From NCBI GenBank assembly GCA_949128115.1, contig OX421964.1, positions 31,426,177 through 31,490,176 on the forward strand: a stretch of 64,000 nt of DNA, given 5' to 3'. The notes beneath the pieces were generated by a model, which searched no databases, was not told where the DNA came from, and saw only the letters and a program-made list of their open reading frames with translations. The position numbers and the translations under genes were made by a program. The stretch comes from Anaspis maculata (lineage: Eukaryota > Arthropoda > Insecta > Coleoptera > Scraptiidae). Below are positions 1 to 12,600 of this stretch, in pieces. The number at the start of each line of letters is the position of its first letter. Positions within the stretch are counted from its first letter, which is position 1.

Positions 1-664
1 CATTAAAATCATGTACCTTATTATGACGTAAGTTTTGAGGCACCAGTCCATAAGGGTCCAACCGCGTCGCAAATATATACAATTTCTGTGGAAAGACAAA
101 TTTTTCATACATATTTTATTATTTGGAACCACTGGTTGGATTTTAGTGAAATTCTACTTATAAGTAAATAATCATTCAAAACAAATATCTAACAAGCTAC
201 AGCCAAATATCTCAGCCTGGTCATGAATTCTTCAAAAAGAAAGCAAGTCAAACTTAGGATATCTGTATCTCAATTTTCCATTCTTTTTTCGACTTGTTTT
301 CCTAAGAAACTCCATTTGTTTTTTGATTCTTTATCGACTGGCAAAGTGAAGATCATTAAACGCTGGACATTAGGTTTTTCTTTCACTTATTTTTGGTATG
401 AAAGCCTAAAGCACCAAACCCTTGAATGTTGCAAAAGAAAAAAAATATATGGAAAGACAAATGTTTATAAACCCATCTTAGGTCCCTTCTCTCGAAAAAA
501 GATCTATTACTATTTATACCTAGAAGCAGCTCCATCATACGTTCATCTGTAAAAAAAATGTAAAACAATAGTGATGTTTAATTTGACAAAAACCTTGACA
601 CCGTAAATCACAGAATCTCAACACCTAATTAGTCAAAACAAGCATTAATTCATATCTTTTGCAG
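1..664. other. Upstream of the cadherin signal-peptide exon
   Basis: AT-rich sequence with no recognisable coding region. A 109-codon open frame at 223-552 is lysine- and phenylalanine-rich, resembles no family I know and looks like chance. The stretch ends in a pyrimidine tract and TTTTGCAG at 657-664, a good splice acceptor, so an untranslated first exon of the cadherin gene probably lies to the left of the window or within this stretch; I cannot place it. Confidence 0.5.
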
Positions 665-697
665 ATGCCTCTGAGCGATGGCCGGCAAGTGGTATAA
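665..697 (+). promoter_or_regulatory. Short upstream ORF overlapping the cadherin start codon
   Basis: The first ATG after the acceptor at 663-664 is at 665. It opens a 10-codon frame ending TAA at 695-697, which runs across the cadherin ATG at 678 in another frame. Scanning ribosomes would meet it first, so it could lower cadherin translation. Whether it is in the mRNA depends on where the upstream exon joins. Confidence 0.4.
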
Positions 698-3600
698 CGC
701 CTACATGAACGTCCTTTGGGCCTTGACGTTGCTTTTCCACCTGTCCACGGCTCAAGGTGAGAAAAACTGACCGCATCGCTTGTTCTTTTTTTACAGCCTA
801 CTTCCCGACAGTTGATTTTTATTAGCTCCTCGCAGTTACTTTGATTTGCAATGGATCTGTGCTACTGCACAGCTTTATTTATTATAAAAACAAGTAGAGT
901 ACAACATAAAATGTAAATAAGTATACCCAACTAATGTGATTAATGTGGGGGGAGAGAAGCCGTTTGAACTTTGTGTGTTCTTGGGATGGCCGAGAACAAC
1001 GAGATGGTTTAAAAGCCAACCAAGCGAAGTTGAGCGTGGTTCCTTCCTGTCGGGGTCTCTGACTAATAAGATGTTTTTCCCTTTCTGTGGTGTCTATTGT
1101 AAACACCAACAATTTATAAAAGAGCTTCAATATTCGAATGATGGTTATTATTACATGATTCTGTTATGCAATAAAATTTAAAATTTCAAACAAACCTGTA
1201 TACCGGTCGTTATAGTCCATAAATAAATAGTAAAATAAATGTAAATTGCAATAACTGTAGCGAACCTGTTGCTCATCCATCGTTAATTATCCACAATAGG
1301 AACGCGAAACCATGACTAACGATAGCGTCTTCGAATTTTCGGTTTTGTTCTGTTGAAATCCATTACGAAGAGGCTCGCACACCGAAGTGAACAAAAATAA
1401 TGCAAAGGTCCACTTCATTTCGCGAGACAAATTTTCACCCAAAACAAATTCCGAACACTGCCTACATCGATGCCTATTGCCTAATTAAACAAAATTAGCA
1501 TATTATATTGTCAAATTCAAAAAAGATTCGGTTATAAATTATTACATTAATTAATAAAAAACACTAACATTTTATTTCTGCTCGGCATGTCGGTACCTAC
1601 CCACCGCTTTGAAATTCGCGAACCGCCAAGGTGGTATTGGAATAAATTAGAAGAGCCGATCCACTTTCTCACACCTCAAGACTGGATCAAGCGAAATGAT
1701 AAGTCAAATAAGGATTTCCTCTGATTGTGCGAGCACCAGTCGCACATAAAAGTCTGTACCTACATAGCTAGATAAGTACCACCTAGGTACATATCTGCAT
1801 ACTTAGAATTCAAGGTATAGCTAATTGTTATGGTTAACAAGAAATTACAAGAAATATTGTTTCTCTTGAGATTTTTTCAGCGGAAATTTCAAGCAAAAAG
1901 CATTTGAAGATGAGAGCGCATACGTCATGTTTCACAGAATTGGCGCAATGACACAGGCTTGTTTCGGCAAAGTTGAAATTCTTGTTCTCCGTGAAAAATT
2001 TTAAACATGGAATCACTCAACTCACATGAGGTAGGTTATTGAATAGCCTTTTCACAAATCCGGCATCCATCATAGACGCGAAAATTCATGTAAAACCTAG
2101 TGTAAAGCTAAGCCCGCATGGGCTATTAGATAAACTGCTCACAAATTGAAGTGGATATTTTTAAAAAAAGGTTTTTTTAAAATCGCCACAAAATTCTTGA
2201 AAATCACTCGATTGTGAAACCGCTTGCACTGTTTTGAAGAAAAATGTCAATATTTTCAAGAACTGCTGGAGTCCTCCACAAAAATCACATGGATATGTCT
2301 AATACAGGGTGATGAAAAAAGTCGTTCAGTTTTGTTCTTTTTTACTCTTGTGCAGGAGATTGTTCATCCACTCTGTACAGCTATATTTACTTGGATCTTA
2401 TAGTCTGCAGCTTATGTAACTCGTCAGTTTTTAGTTTTTCGCTTTCCGTTGCGTACTTACCGAAATATAGCCTTTTCACTTTCCAAAGTCGTTTTATCGA
2501 TGAATCTACTAAATCCGGGCGCTACTGGATTTTTTTTGTACTAGCAATGCCACTTGTACTTTTAGAACGATTTTTTGCGCAGATTTCAAAATTAACGAAG
2601 GTATGGCGTCTCAACCATCTCATGTATACAGGGTGTCGCAAAAAAAAATCATTTATAAGATTCATTTTATTTCGAAATAATCAGTAGCAAAATGCCGTTG
2701 CAAAGATCAACTCCAGGTAAGTTCGATATCGTGGTAAATATCTTGCGGAATGGTACAAGGCAAAGAGAAATTGTCAATTTGGTGAACGTATCACAAAGTG
2801 TCATCGGTGGGCAAAGAGACGACTCCTTGCCACTGGCAGTGCCCGAATCACACATGGAAAAGGTCGCCCGAGAATGATTCCAGTAATGGACGATCTCTTC
2901 TTGTTAGACATAAAATTGTAAAATTGAAAAGTGAAATTTTCTACAACCTGTAATAAGGTGTCAGAAACAAATTTCTTCGTTCATGCGACACCTTGTATAT
3001 TTTTATGTAGTCTTTCATTCGAAATCTGCTCAAAAAATCGTTCTAAAAGTACCAAGTGGCATTGTTTTGTAAGTACCAAAAAATCCAGTAGCCCCCGGAT
3101 TTATTCATTGACAAAATGACTTTGGAGAGTAAAAAGGCTATATTTCGGTAAGTACGCAGCGGAAAGCGGAAAAATAAAAACTAACGAGTTACATAAGCTA
3201 CAGACTATAAAGGTGCGTTCAGTCAGCTTATTTAGCCGCAAGTTTTAGTTTTAGTCGGAAGCGCTGCATCGCTTATTGGCTGTTTTGCGAAGGCTGGTTC
3301 ATAAGAGCCAATGGGCGTCGCTGCGCTTGCGACTAAAATTAAAACTTGCGGCTAAATAAGCTGACTGAACGCACCTTAAGATCCTAACAAGTATAGGTGT
3401 ACAGGGTGGATAAACAATCTCCTGCATGAGATTAAAAAAGAACAAAACTGAACGACTTTTTTCATCACCCTGTATTAGACATATTCATGGGATTTTTGTG
3501 GAGGACTTCAGTAGTTCTTGAAAATATTGACATTTTTCTTCAAAACAGTGCAAACGGTTTCACAATCGAATGATTTTCAAGAATTTTCTGGCGATTTTAG

Positions 3601-6600
3601 AAAAACCTTTCTTTAAAAATATCCACTTCAATTTGTGAGCAGTTTACATCGCAGATTTGGAGAATTCTTTTGCTACCATTTTCGTTATGTTTAGAAAAGC
3701 GATATATCGCTCATGCGAACTACGCTTAAAACGCAATATGTGACGTCTGATGCATTAAAAATTTGAATCGCCGATAAATCTGGCAAAAGACTTTTCCAAT
3801 TTTACACAAGCTGTTAGGTTTTGGCAATGATGACCATACATTTCCGGTTGGCGCGCATTCGGTTGGCGGGTCAAACTGTCAACACAACAGTGATTGTTAA
3901 GGTTTAAAGTCAAGGCAAAATAATGTGATTCGCCTCCGCGAGATGGCGGCAATATCGCCTCACCACCCAGAGCGACCCGTAGATCCCTTTAGGTAAACGT
4001 AAAGAAAACGGTCAAACCCTCTAATGGTGATAAACTAGACAGGAATGTTTATGCTACTGTTCGGTAGATGGCATCAACAAAAAGATGCTTTCATGGCATT
4101 GTAGGGTGTCAGGCACTTTGTGTCATTATAGGCCAGAAACTGCATATTTGCGAGTGCGAATGGAATTTGTAGTCCGATGCGGATGCGGAGGGGATCTATA
4201 AATGCGAATATGTGCTTGTAAATCAATTTCTGAACATGCGCTACTTATATATTGTATTTTTTTCAATAAATACCCTACGAAACGTATGCACACTACACCT
4301 AATTTTCGTTACGTTACGATCGAGGTTACGATCAGCCCAAGAAAAAAGAAATAAAACTTTTCTTGAACACTTTTTTCCGTAAATTTCAAAAGTGGAAACA
4401 ATATTTTACAAGCTATAATATACAGGGTGTCGCGAAAAAACTTTTTGTGTTGATGTTACACTCTGTGTATTCGAGTTGCAGTTGATGTAGTTTTTCATTC
4501 TGGATACAAATATAATATACCACAGTGTTGAGTTTGGTATTTCCAAAGGCAAATTGTCAAAAAATTCACAAAAATCCCAAGATACTGACCTAAACTGACC
4601 TAAACTTCCGTTCATTTGGCTAGAAAATTTCTCAAATTCGCATAAATTTGTTTTTCGGGAGATAATTTCTTTTAAAACTCAAAAATAGACCTAACATTTG
4701 AAAAAATTGTGGATCAAATTTTAGAACTTATTTTTAGCCAAATAAACGTAAGTTCAGGTCGGTATCATGAGATTTTTGTAATTTTTTTTGACAAGTTGCC
4801 TTTTAAAATAACAACTGAACACTGTGGTATATGTACAGGGTGGGCAAATTTGGATGTTTCTATAGGAGATCTCGGTAACTATAAGAGCTATGAAAAAATG
4901 GATGGTACCTTCTCGATCGCTTTTTTGAGACGAACTCAATGGTGAAAGCTATCGATGAATGTCGATATCTTTCTTGGTTTCCAAGTTACATAAAAGATAT
5001 TTACACTTTCTTCAGGCACTTTTTTGAGTAGAATGAAATTACCTTGACATATTTGAAAAAACTTCTTTTGTTTTTTGGTTATAACACAAAGTTGTATTTT
5101 TTCATAGGCAAGTCATAGTTGGCCATGAACAAATTAAATAGAGTGTTTTTTTCTCTTTTCAACAATATATAACATGTCTGTCAAAAACTTATGAAAAGTT
5201 ACATTTTTCAAAATAAACTAAATTTGTCATTTTTACCCGAGACATTTTTCACTGTTTTGACTCTTCACCTTGAATTTGTCATAGTTACCTGAGACATTTG
5301 TTCACTGTTTTGACTCAGTGACTCAGTCAGTTTATTTTGAGAAATGTAACTTTCCATAAGTTTTTGTCAGGCATGTTATATATCGTTGAAAAGAGAAAAA
5401 ACACTCTATTTGATTAGTCTATAGCCAACTATGACTTGCCTATGAAAAAATACAACTTTGTGTTATAACCAAAAAACAAAAGAAGTTTCTTCAAATCTGC
5501 TAAGGTAAGTTCATTCTACTCAAAAAAGTGCCTAAAGAAAGTGTAAATATCTTTTCTGTAACTTGGAAACCAAGAAAGATATCGACATTCATCGAAATCG
5601 TGAAAAATCAAACTTTTAAATATAGCTCGAAAACAAAAGACGATAGCAAGTTCTAGTTTTCACCATTGAGTTCGTCTCAAAAAAAGCGATCGAGAAGGTA
5701 CCATCCATGTATGGTTTTTCATAGCTCTTAGAGTTCCCAGCGTTTGAGGTTTTAGTGAGAGTTGAGTGCCGTTTTGACCGAGACAACTAAACTTAATAAA
5801 CACTAACGCCCGCGACGCGAAAAAACTTATCGCACAGGTGTTGTTTACATTTAGGTATCTAGCCAGTGGCGTAACGTGCGGATTCCTCTCGGGAGTTTTC
5901 GGACCTCCAGAGCTGAGCTGTCTACTCTCCTAGGCGTAAAAATTAAATTAAATGACAACTCGTCAGGCCAGCACGTCGCCGATGGATGAACGCCGACAAA
6001 CTAAAAGAAGCAGAGAAGACAGCGATCCAAACGCATACAAGTCGATAATGGAACAGCAAGATGACCAACCTACCGATCAAAATACACTATCCGAGTCTTC
6101 ATTGGACGAGAGCAGAAGATACGTATCAGCTCCCGAACTGAGTTTCGCAGATTCCAAACAGGTGAAGAACCGCAGAAAAAGCGAAGAAATTGTTCTCAAT
6201 GAAATTCTGCAGGCCTTGGATACCATCAAGTTCGCTATAAACCTGGATGATCCGGACGAATATACGATTCAGAAATACAAACAACTTACGGACGCCAGAG
6301 AGACCATCTACACTAACCTGATTTTACTTAATTCTCGAAACAAACAGTTAGAAGTAGAGAATCTTCAGTTGAAAATGGAACTCCAATGCTTTAACCAAAA
6401 AGAGCAATTTTTTGAAGCAATGCCGACAAATCTCCGGAACTCTACAGAACAACAGCAGCAGCAACAACAACAACAATGGCGACATGAACCACACGAGCAG
6501 CGACATCAACAACAACATGAGCAGCAGCAACGCGGACAGCAACAGCCACAATGGCGACAACATTCACAGGAACGGCGACAGCAACAGCAACACCAACCGC

Positions 6601-9600
6601 TGCAACAAGTACAACGACAACATCAAGCGAGTTATGCCGACCTGGTAAAAAGCTATGGTGAAGTGCCAAAGAAACCAAATCGAGACGAGAACAGTGAAAG
6701 TGATAAATGGAAAACACCTGAGAAACCCCAAGAGAAAGAAAACGAAATTTATATCGAAGGTAAAGAAGATAAAGAAGATATTGAAACAACGTGGAAGACT
6801 ATCCGCAAGAAAATCAGCACCAAAGAAATCGGAGGGGGTGTCAGAAACGTCATAAAAATAAATAAAAACAAAATACTGATACAAACAACTGACGCTGAAC
6901 AAAAACAAAAACTAATTGATATCATCAAGCCAGAACAATTAGTCACCCTAAAAGAAGAAGACAGAAGAAATCCGACTTTACAAATATGTGGTATTCATGG
7001 TGATCTCGACGCAGACGAACTCAAGGACCTTATATTTCTTGAAAATGAAGATTTGGCTGAAAAATTTACTTTGAAAGACCTACAAGATGGAATTAAGCTT
7101 CTAACAAAAAGGAAATGCAGAAACCCTGCAAAGGAGAATTGGCTGCTGGAAGTGGACCCCGATATCGCAAAAGCCCTGCTCAAAAAAGGAACTTTAAACC
7201 TGAACCTGATGCGGCACTACGTAGAAGAACGAATAGAAGTCGCCATCTGCTTCAATTGCTGTAATTACGGACACGTCAGCAAATATTGCTCCGAAGAAAA
7301 CAGCATATGCCATAAATGCGGACAACAACACGAAAGCCTTTCATGCAACAATCCCCTGAACTGTATCAACTGTAGGAAGATGCGAATAACCCCACGAGCT
7401 CACTCTGCAAGAGATCCGAACTGCCCCTGTATGAAGAGGAAGCAAGACATCCAGCGAAAGAACATTAATTATTTTCACTAGACAATCCAACGTCAAAAAA
7501 CCATCAGAACGTGAATGCAGTCGAATGCAAAGTGCGAACCTGCGAGAACACTCCAGTGCGCGTTGAGCTAAATCGTGAACAACTCAGTATAGGTTTTTGG
7601 AACTGTCAAGGCTTCGAGAATATTGTCAATTTAGATAATACAGAGATCGATAAACTAGTTTCCATAAATGTAATATGTCTGTCCGAGACTTGGCTAACCA
7701 AACCTCCTGATAGAACGCCCGTCTTTTCATCTGATTACAGCTCGCATTATAGTAATGCAACCAAAGAAAAATCCAAAGGAAGAGCAAGTGGCGGCCTCGC
7801 ACTTTTGATATCCAAGAAATTATGTAAGTGTGAAAACATAGATATTATTCATGCATCGAATTTATGGATATTTGTTAAACTTAAACTTGAAAACTGTAAT
7901 TTAGTGTTAGGGTGTTTTTACTTGAAACCGGATCTGGATAACGGTACTTGCATTGGTGCTTGTGAGGAAATCATTAGGGAGGTAAGAGGATGTCACCCGA
8001 ACGACTACATAATTTTGAGGGGCGATTTTAATGCAAGAATCGGAAATTTGAATAGCTTTGACGAGATACCAATGGACATTGGAAGTCTCGAGTATGAAAG
8101 AACATCGAATGACCAGGTCATAAATCAGAGGGGAACACTTTTGACAGACGCTTTTGAATCAGTAGGGTTTTTAATGCTGAACGGCCGTTCTCCATCCGAC
8201 AGGCCGGGGAGATTCACATGTGTAAGTCACTTGGGTAGGAGCGTTGTTGATCATATATGGGTGAGCGTCGATGAAGTAAAATCGGTGAGAGACTTTGAGG
8301 TGGAGGATTGCTTTGTTGCTTCGGATCATATGCTGTGCAAGGTCACCCTGCTGATGGACGCTGCTGATCGTGCTGTGGGGAGTCTTGGACCTACATCGAA
8401 CCTCGCATCGAACGTACGATCTGGTCATAAATGGAACCCTGCTAAACTGTCAAGCTATAACATCATCATGTCAGAATCATACCGCCTAAGATTTAGTGTT
8501 AGGGACAGTTCAATAAGTGAGGCCTCTGAGAACCTCCAGCAAGCGATAACCGAGACTTCTAAGTTCTTAGGGTTATTTAGGAAAACGCACATTTCGAGAA
8601 GGTATAGCACCTCCAAAAGATGGTTTGATAGGGAATGTGTCGACCTGAAGAGAGGGCTCAGGAGACTCATCAGAACTTGTAGGCTGAATAATTTTGATAA
8701 GGCAAGCTTAATCCAACTAAGATCCGGGAAACAATTTTATAAAAAAACAATCATCAAGAAAAAAAGACAATACACAGATGAATCAATGTCCGCATTAAGC
8801 TCAGTAAAAGACCCTAAAAGTTTTTGGCGTGCTTATAAAAAATATAAAAATCAGCACTACGAACACGACACCTTTGTACGTCTCGACGAAAAGACGTGGA
8901 TAAAGTTTTATCTGACCTTCTACCATAAAAATATTGTCAACCTAACCACTTTCTATGATGCAACACATCCCTACTTAGATCAACCTATAAGTCAGGAATA
9001 GCTCAAAAGCGCACTGAGGTTTTCGCCAAACGGTAGTACAGCTGGGTGGGATGGTCTCAGTAATGAATTTTATAAGTATATACACCCTCAATGGAACACT
9101 TACCTGCTTGATTTATTCAATGAAATTTGGTCCAAAGAAACACTCCCGGTCAATTGGTTAAAAATTAGAATGATGAACATACATAAAAAAGGTAACCCAC
9201 AAGATCCCAGTAACTATCGTGGAATTGCAATATTGAACCACATACTAAAAATATTCACACGTTTAATCAATTCGAGGCTCGAGACTTTTGCAGAAAGTGC
9301 GAACATTCTTCCAGAGGGACAGGCAGGATTCAGGAAGGGGCGAGGGTGTGTTGACTGTGTTTTTGTCCTCAACGCAATAATACACAACAACATTCGGCTT
9401 AAGAAACGTAAAGTATACGCGATCTTTGTTGACTTCAAGGCCGCGTTCGACTCGGTTGCACACGATCTTTTGTGGAGACGTCTCTATGTGTCTGGGGTTA
9501 GCGCCAAACTAATCAGAATTCTGCGTTTTATCTACGAAAATGCACACATTCATTTCGAAAACTCGAACTGTCAAATACCCATTACAAAGGGAGTTTTACA

Positions 9601-12600
9601 AGGTGACACAATGAGCCCTTTACTGTTTTCAATTTTTATAGGGGACATCGAGAACTATCTTATGGGTGGGGGATTCAGAGGAGTGAGCTTGGATGGGAAA
9701 ACTGACGTAAGAATGTTAATGTATGCCGATGACCTCGTCATGCTGGCAGACTCGCCTCTCCAGCTGAATTTGTGTTTGAGAGGACTGGAGAAGTACTGTA
9801 TGGATCGTCAACTGGAGGTTAACATTGACAAAACAAAAATAGTCATCTTTAGGAAGGGAAATCGCATATTGCAGGATCAGTTCTTCTTTAACGACAAACA
9901 AATAGAAATAGAAAATTCTTACACGTATCTTGGTGTTGTGCTACACTTTAATGGGCAATTTAAGAGTGCATTCCAGGATAGACTCCGTAAAGCCAAACTC
10001 ACTTCAGGAGTGGTGTCCAAAACAATAAGCAAATCAAAGACACAACAATGGCTGCCAGTCATGAAACTCTACACATCTGTAATTTTTCCAACACTTACCT
10101 ACGGAGCAGCCGTTTGGGGCCCTAGCCTCATAACAGAGTTAGATCGAGCACAGTGCTCATTTTTCAAAAACTTATTGTACCTACCACAACAAACACCGGG
10201 ACACATAATCCGTACAGAACTTAATCTCGCTGGGATGGGCTATCATGTACTGAAAATGGCGTTGCGACTGATTTTTAAATATAGTTGTCAGAGAGAAGAC
10301 CGATACACGCTTATTGCTTTGAAAAGACTGTTACACCTAGACCAATCTTCAACTAACGATTCAAAAAACAACTGGATTTCACAAGTAAAAAGAGTTGCGG
10401 AACCTTATTTTGATTTGCCGATTGATCTCATTCAGTTGAATAACCAGACCATTCAAACCATCACTGAGGCATATTTGCACGGTAGCAGTTTCGGGGATTG
10501 GGACAGGGTTCTTCTCAGCACGTTCTGTAGCGACTATAAGTTCATTATTAATCAAAACCCTTTAACAACACTCAACGCAGCATACCTGGATTTCAGCATG
10601 TCATTTGGAGTTAAGCGGGTAATTTCCCAGCTTCGTCTCGTAAACAGACTGGCGCTCACCCTGTATGTAAACAACGCAACTTACAGGCTCTCCCAGTCGG
10701 AGAATTGCTCTGTGTGCAACGTCCAGCGTCTGGAGACCGTTGAACACATTCTTTTTGATTGCCCACTTTACGCCCCTATTCGACAAGTTTACCGTGAGCT
10801 GTTATCCAAAGACTGGCACTCAACGTTAAAAAATGTAACAAAAGAAAATGCTATTTTAATTTATAAATTCTTCGCCAGCGCCATGAAACTCCGAGCTTTC
10901 GCTAGAAATGAATAATTATGTTCTTTATAACTCGCTCATTATTACCATTATTATTATCATTCTTATTTTGCGAATGTTTAAACTACTTTCCTTATTATTT
11001 TGTGGACTTTATTTTTTTTTTTTTGTTCAATTTTGTTTATGGTACAGTGTATTATGGTACTGAATGAACAATAAACTTATTATTATTATTATTATAGAGT
11101 TACCGAGATCTTCTATAGAAACATCAAAATTTGCCCACCCTGTATATTTGCATTCAGAATAAAGAAATACATCGATTGCAATTCACGTTTCCCGTGTCGT
11201 GCAAGTGAGATGGCGCTATGCAGGTATCTAATGGAGTAGTAAAAGTGGGATACAGCATACTTCCAGCGCATAGATTGACGCATACGTTGCCAAATCAATC
11301 CTCGATTTGAATAAAATAGGCTTTGAAAATATTATTTACAGTCACAAATTCCAAAAAGTTTTTGACATAATAGTTTAACAAACAATAAACGGTATTTTTA
11401 TTTTCTAAATTATTTATATTTCCCATTAAAATTGAACTATTGAGAAAAGGAATTCTGACAACACTGTACTGAAGTGGACGTCAAGTGCAGTCTGTCAAAT
11501 TTTAAAAGTCAGCCGTTCACTGTCGACGTTGACGTTAACCTATCTTTCTCGCGGTATTCTCTGAGCCTTGCTTCTATCTTGTTTGCTTTGTTTTTTTGAT
11601 TAATATTGTTGGTTTTGTTATTATTATTGTTGTTGTTGATTTTGTTATTGTTAATATTGTTATTGTTAATATTTACGCTCGGTCAAATTCAAATATATTG
11701 TCACTGTCAAACAGCCGTAACCTTAGCCAGCCGATACCATACCAACATGCGTACTTTTATGCGTACTCGTATATCCACATACGGGAAACGTGAATTCGAA
11801 TTTACAGAGTGTTGCAACAACAAAAAAGTTTTTGCGACACCCTTTATATTATAGGGTGCACAATATTATAGTTTCCAATTTTGAAATCTACGAGAAAAAT
11901 GGTCCAGGAAAAACTTTTTCCTTTACAAATATCTCAAAGGGGAAACCTTCAGTATGGGGGGGGGGGGGGGAGTTTCGCGGGATCACCATGTATATCTATG
12001 TGGCCGCGTAATGTGAAATTTGAGTTAAAAATACATATTGCTTTTTGTGAGCTTGATACTTTGATAGCTTTCTCAACTTCTTTCATTTTTGCTGAGGGGT
12101 ATATCTCATCCCCTCAAACCACTGAACTTTAAAGTTTCCGAGATAATCGGGTATCGGAAGGATATATTTTATTGCAATTAACTTCGATCAAGTTATTGTG
12201 CAGATGCATGAGCAACGGAAATGGCAACAGCACTCTGCCAGCTGTCAGTCTTACGTTTTGCCATGACATTTATCATTCCTAACGCCAACATCCACAATCC
12301 ACTACTCTAACCCTTATTTCATGCCGCGGACGCGTGTTATTAATAGCGTTTTCCACTGGTAAAAAAAAGTGCGCACTTTTTGCTCTCGTTGTCATAGAAA
12401 CTCACCAGGAAGCCCTGCTATTGGTCCATGCGCAAGGTCAGAGCAGTTAGTGCGCACTTTTTTTCCCAGTGGAAAACGCCATTAGATTTGAGAATGGCTT
12501 TTCCGAGAAAATTCTAAGGGACTACGAAGAGGTGCATGCAAGCTATTTGTAGTAGTAAGAACAACAACGTTGCCAGTTACTAATCTATGATTGTTGCTAT

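Larger units (their letters stand above)
2131..3646. repeat. Long palindrome P1 (about 1.5 kb)
   Basis: The left end TAAACTGCTCACAAATTG at 2131 is matched in reverse complement by the right end at about 3646. The match continues inward for roughly 480 bases with mismatches: for example the GTCGTTCAGTTTTG block near 2320 matches the block near 3450, and the TACAGGGTGATG at 2307 faces CATCACCCTGTA near 3474. The loop at 2612-3007 is a decayed Tc1-like element. The right arm has gained a 166-bp MITE (3211-3376) that the left arm lacks. Palindrome homology extends outward past the TACAGGG motifs, so those motifs are internal here rather than the ends of this unit. Confidence 0.8.
5736..11094 (+). 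mobile_element. Full-length non-LTR retrotransposon (LINE)
   Basis: Boundaries are set by a 7-bp target duplication TAGAGTT at 5729-5735 and 11095-11101 and by the flanking arm of palindrome B, which shows the uninterrupted order. A 5' leader of about 215 bp is followed by ORF1 (5952-7481), ORF2 (7511-10915), a short 3' region with AATAAA near 11070 and a terminal (TTA)n run. ORF1 with zinc knuckles plus an APE-type endonuclease and reverse transcriptase place it in the jockey/I/CR1-like group of LINEs; I cannot fix the clade by eye. No RNase H domain was seen. Confidence 0.95.
4834..11144. mobile_element. Palindromic element B (TACAGGGTGGGC ends) carrying a LINE
   Basis: Left end TACAGGGTGGGCAAATTTGG at 4834; right end CCAAATT-like sequence and GCCCACCCTGTA ending at 11144. 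Arms run 4834 to about 5230 and about 5340-5735, then 11095-11144. The small centre is near 5285, around two copies of GTTTTGACTC. The LINE at 5736-11094 splits the right arm. Without it the element would be about 0.95 kb, almost entirely hairpin, with no coding capacity of its own. Confidence 0.8.
4421..11846. mobile_element. Palindromic element D, interrupted by later insertions
   Basis: Left end TACAGGGTGTCGCG at 4421; right end GCGACACCCTTTA at 11834-11846. The left arm (4421 to about 4640) is answered by 4715-4833, then after an interruption by 11145-11184, and after a second interruption by 11793-11846. Removing the two inserts (element B at 4834-11144 and element E at 11184-11792) leaves a single palindrome of about 0.5 kb. 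Ends and TA context are Tc1/mariner-like. The end sequence is the same as that of the decayed Tc1 element at 2626-3001, which I infer may have supplied the transposase. Confidence 0.7.

Noticed and set aside
6348..6789. Hydrophobic frames rich in Leu or Val/Ala opposite LINE ORF1
   Set aside because: They are the reverse translation of the CAA/CAG repeat encoding the Gln-rich stretch, not membrane proteins.
11606..11854. Frame beginning with a long Leu run
   Set aside because: Produced by the GTT/ATT repeat inside element E.
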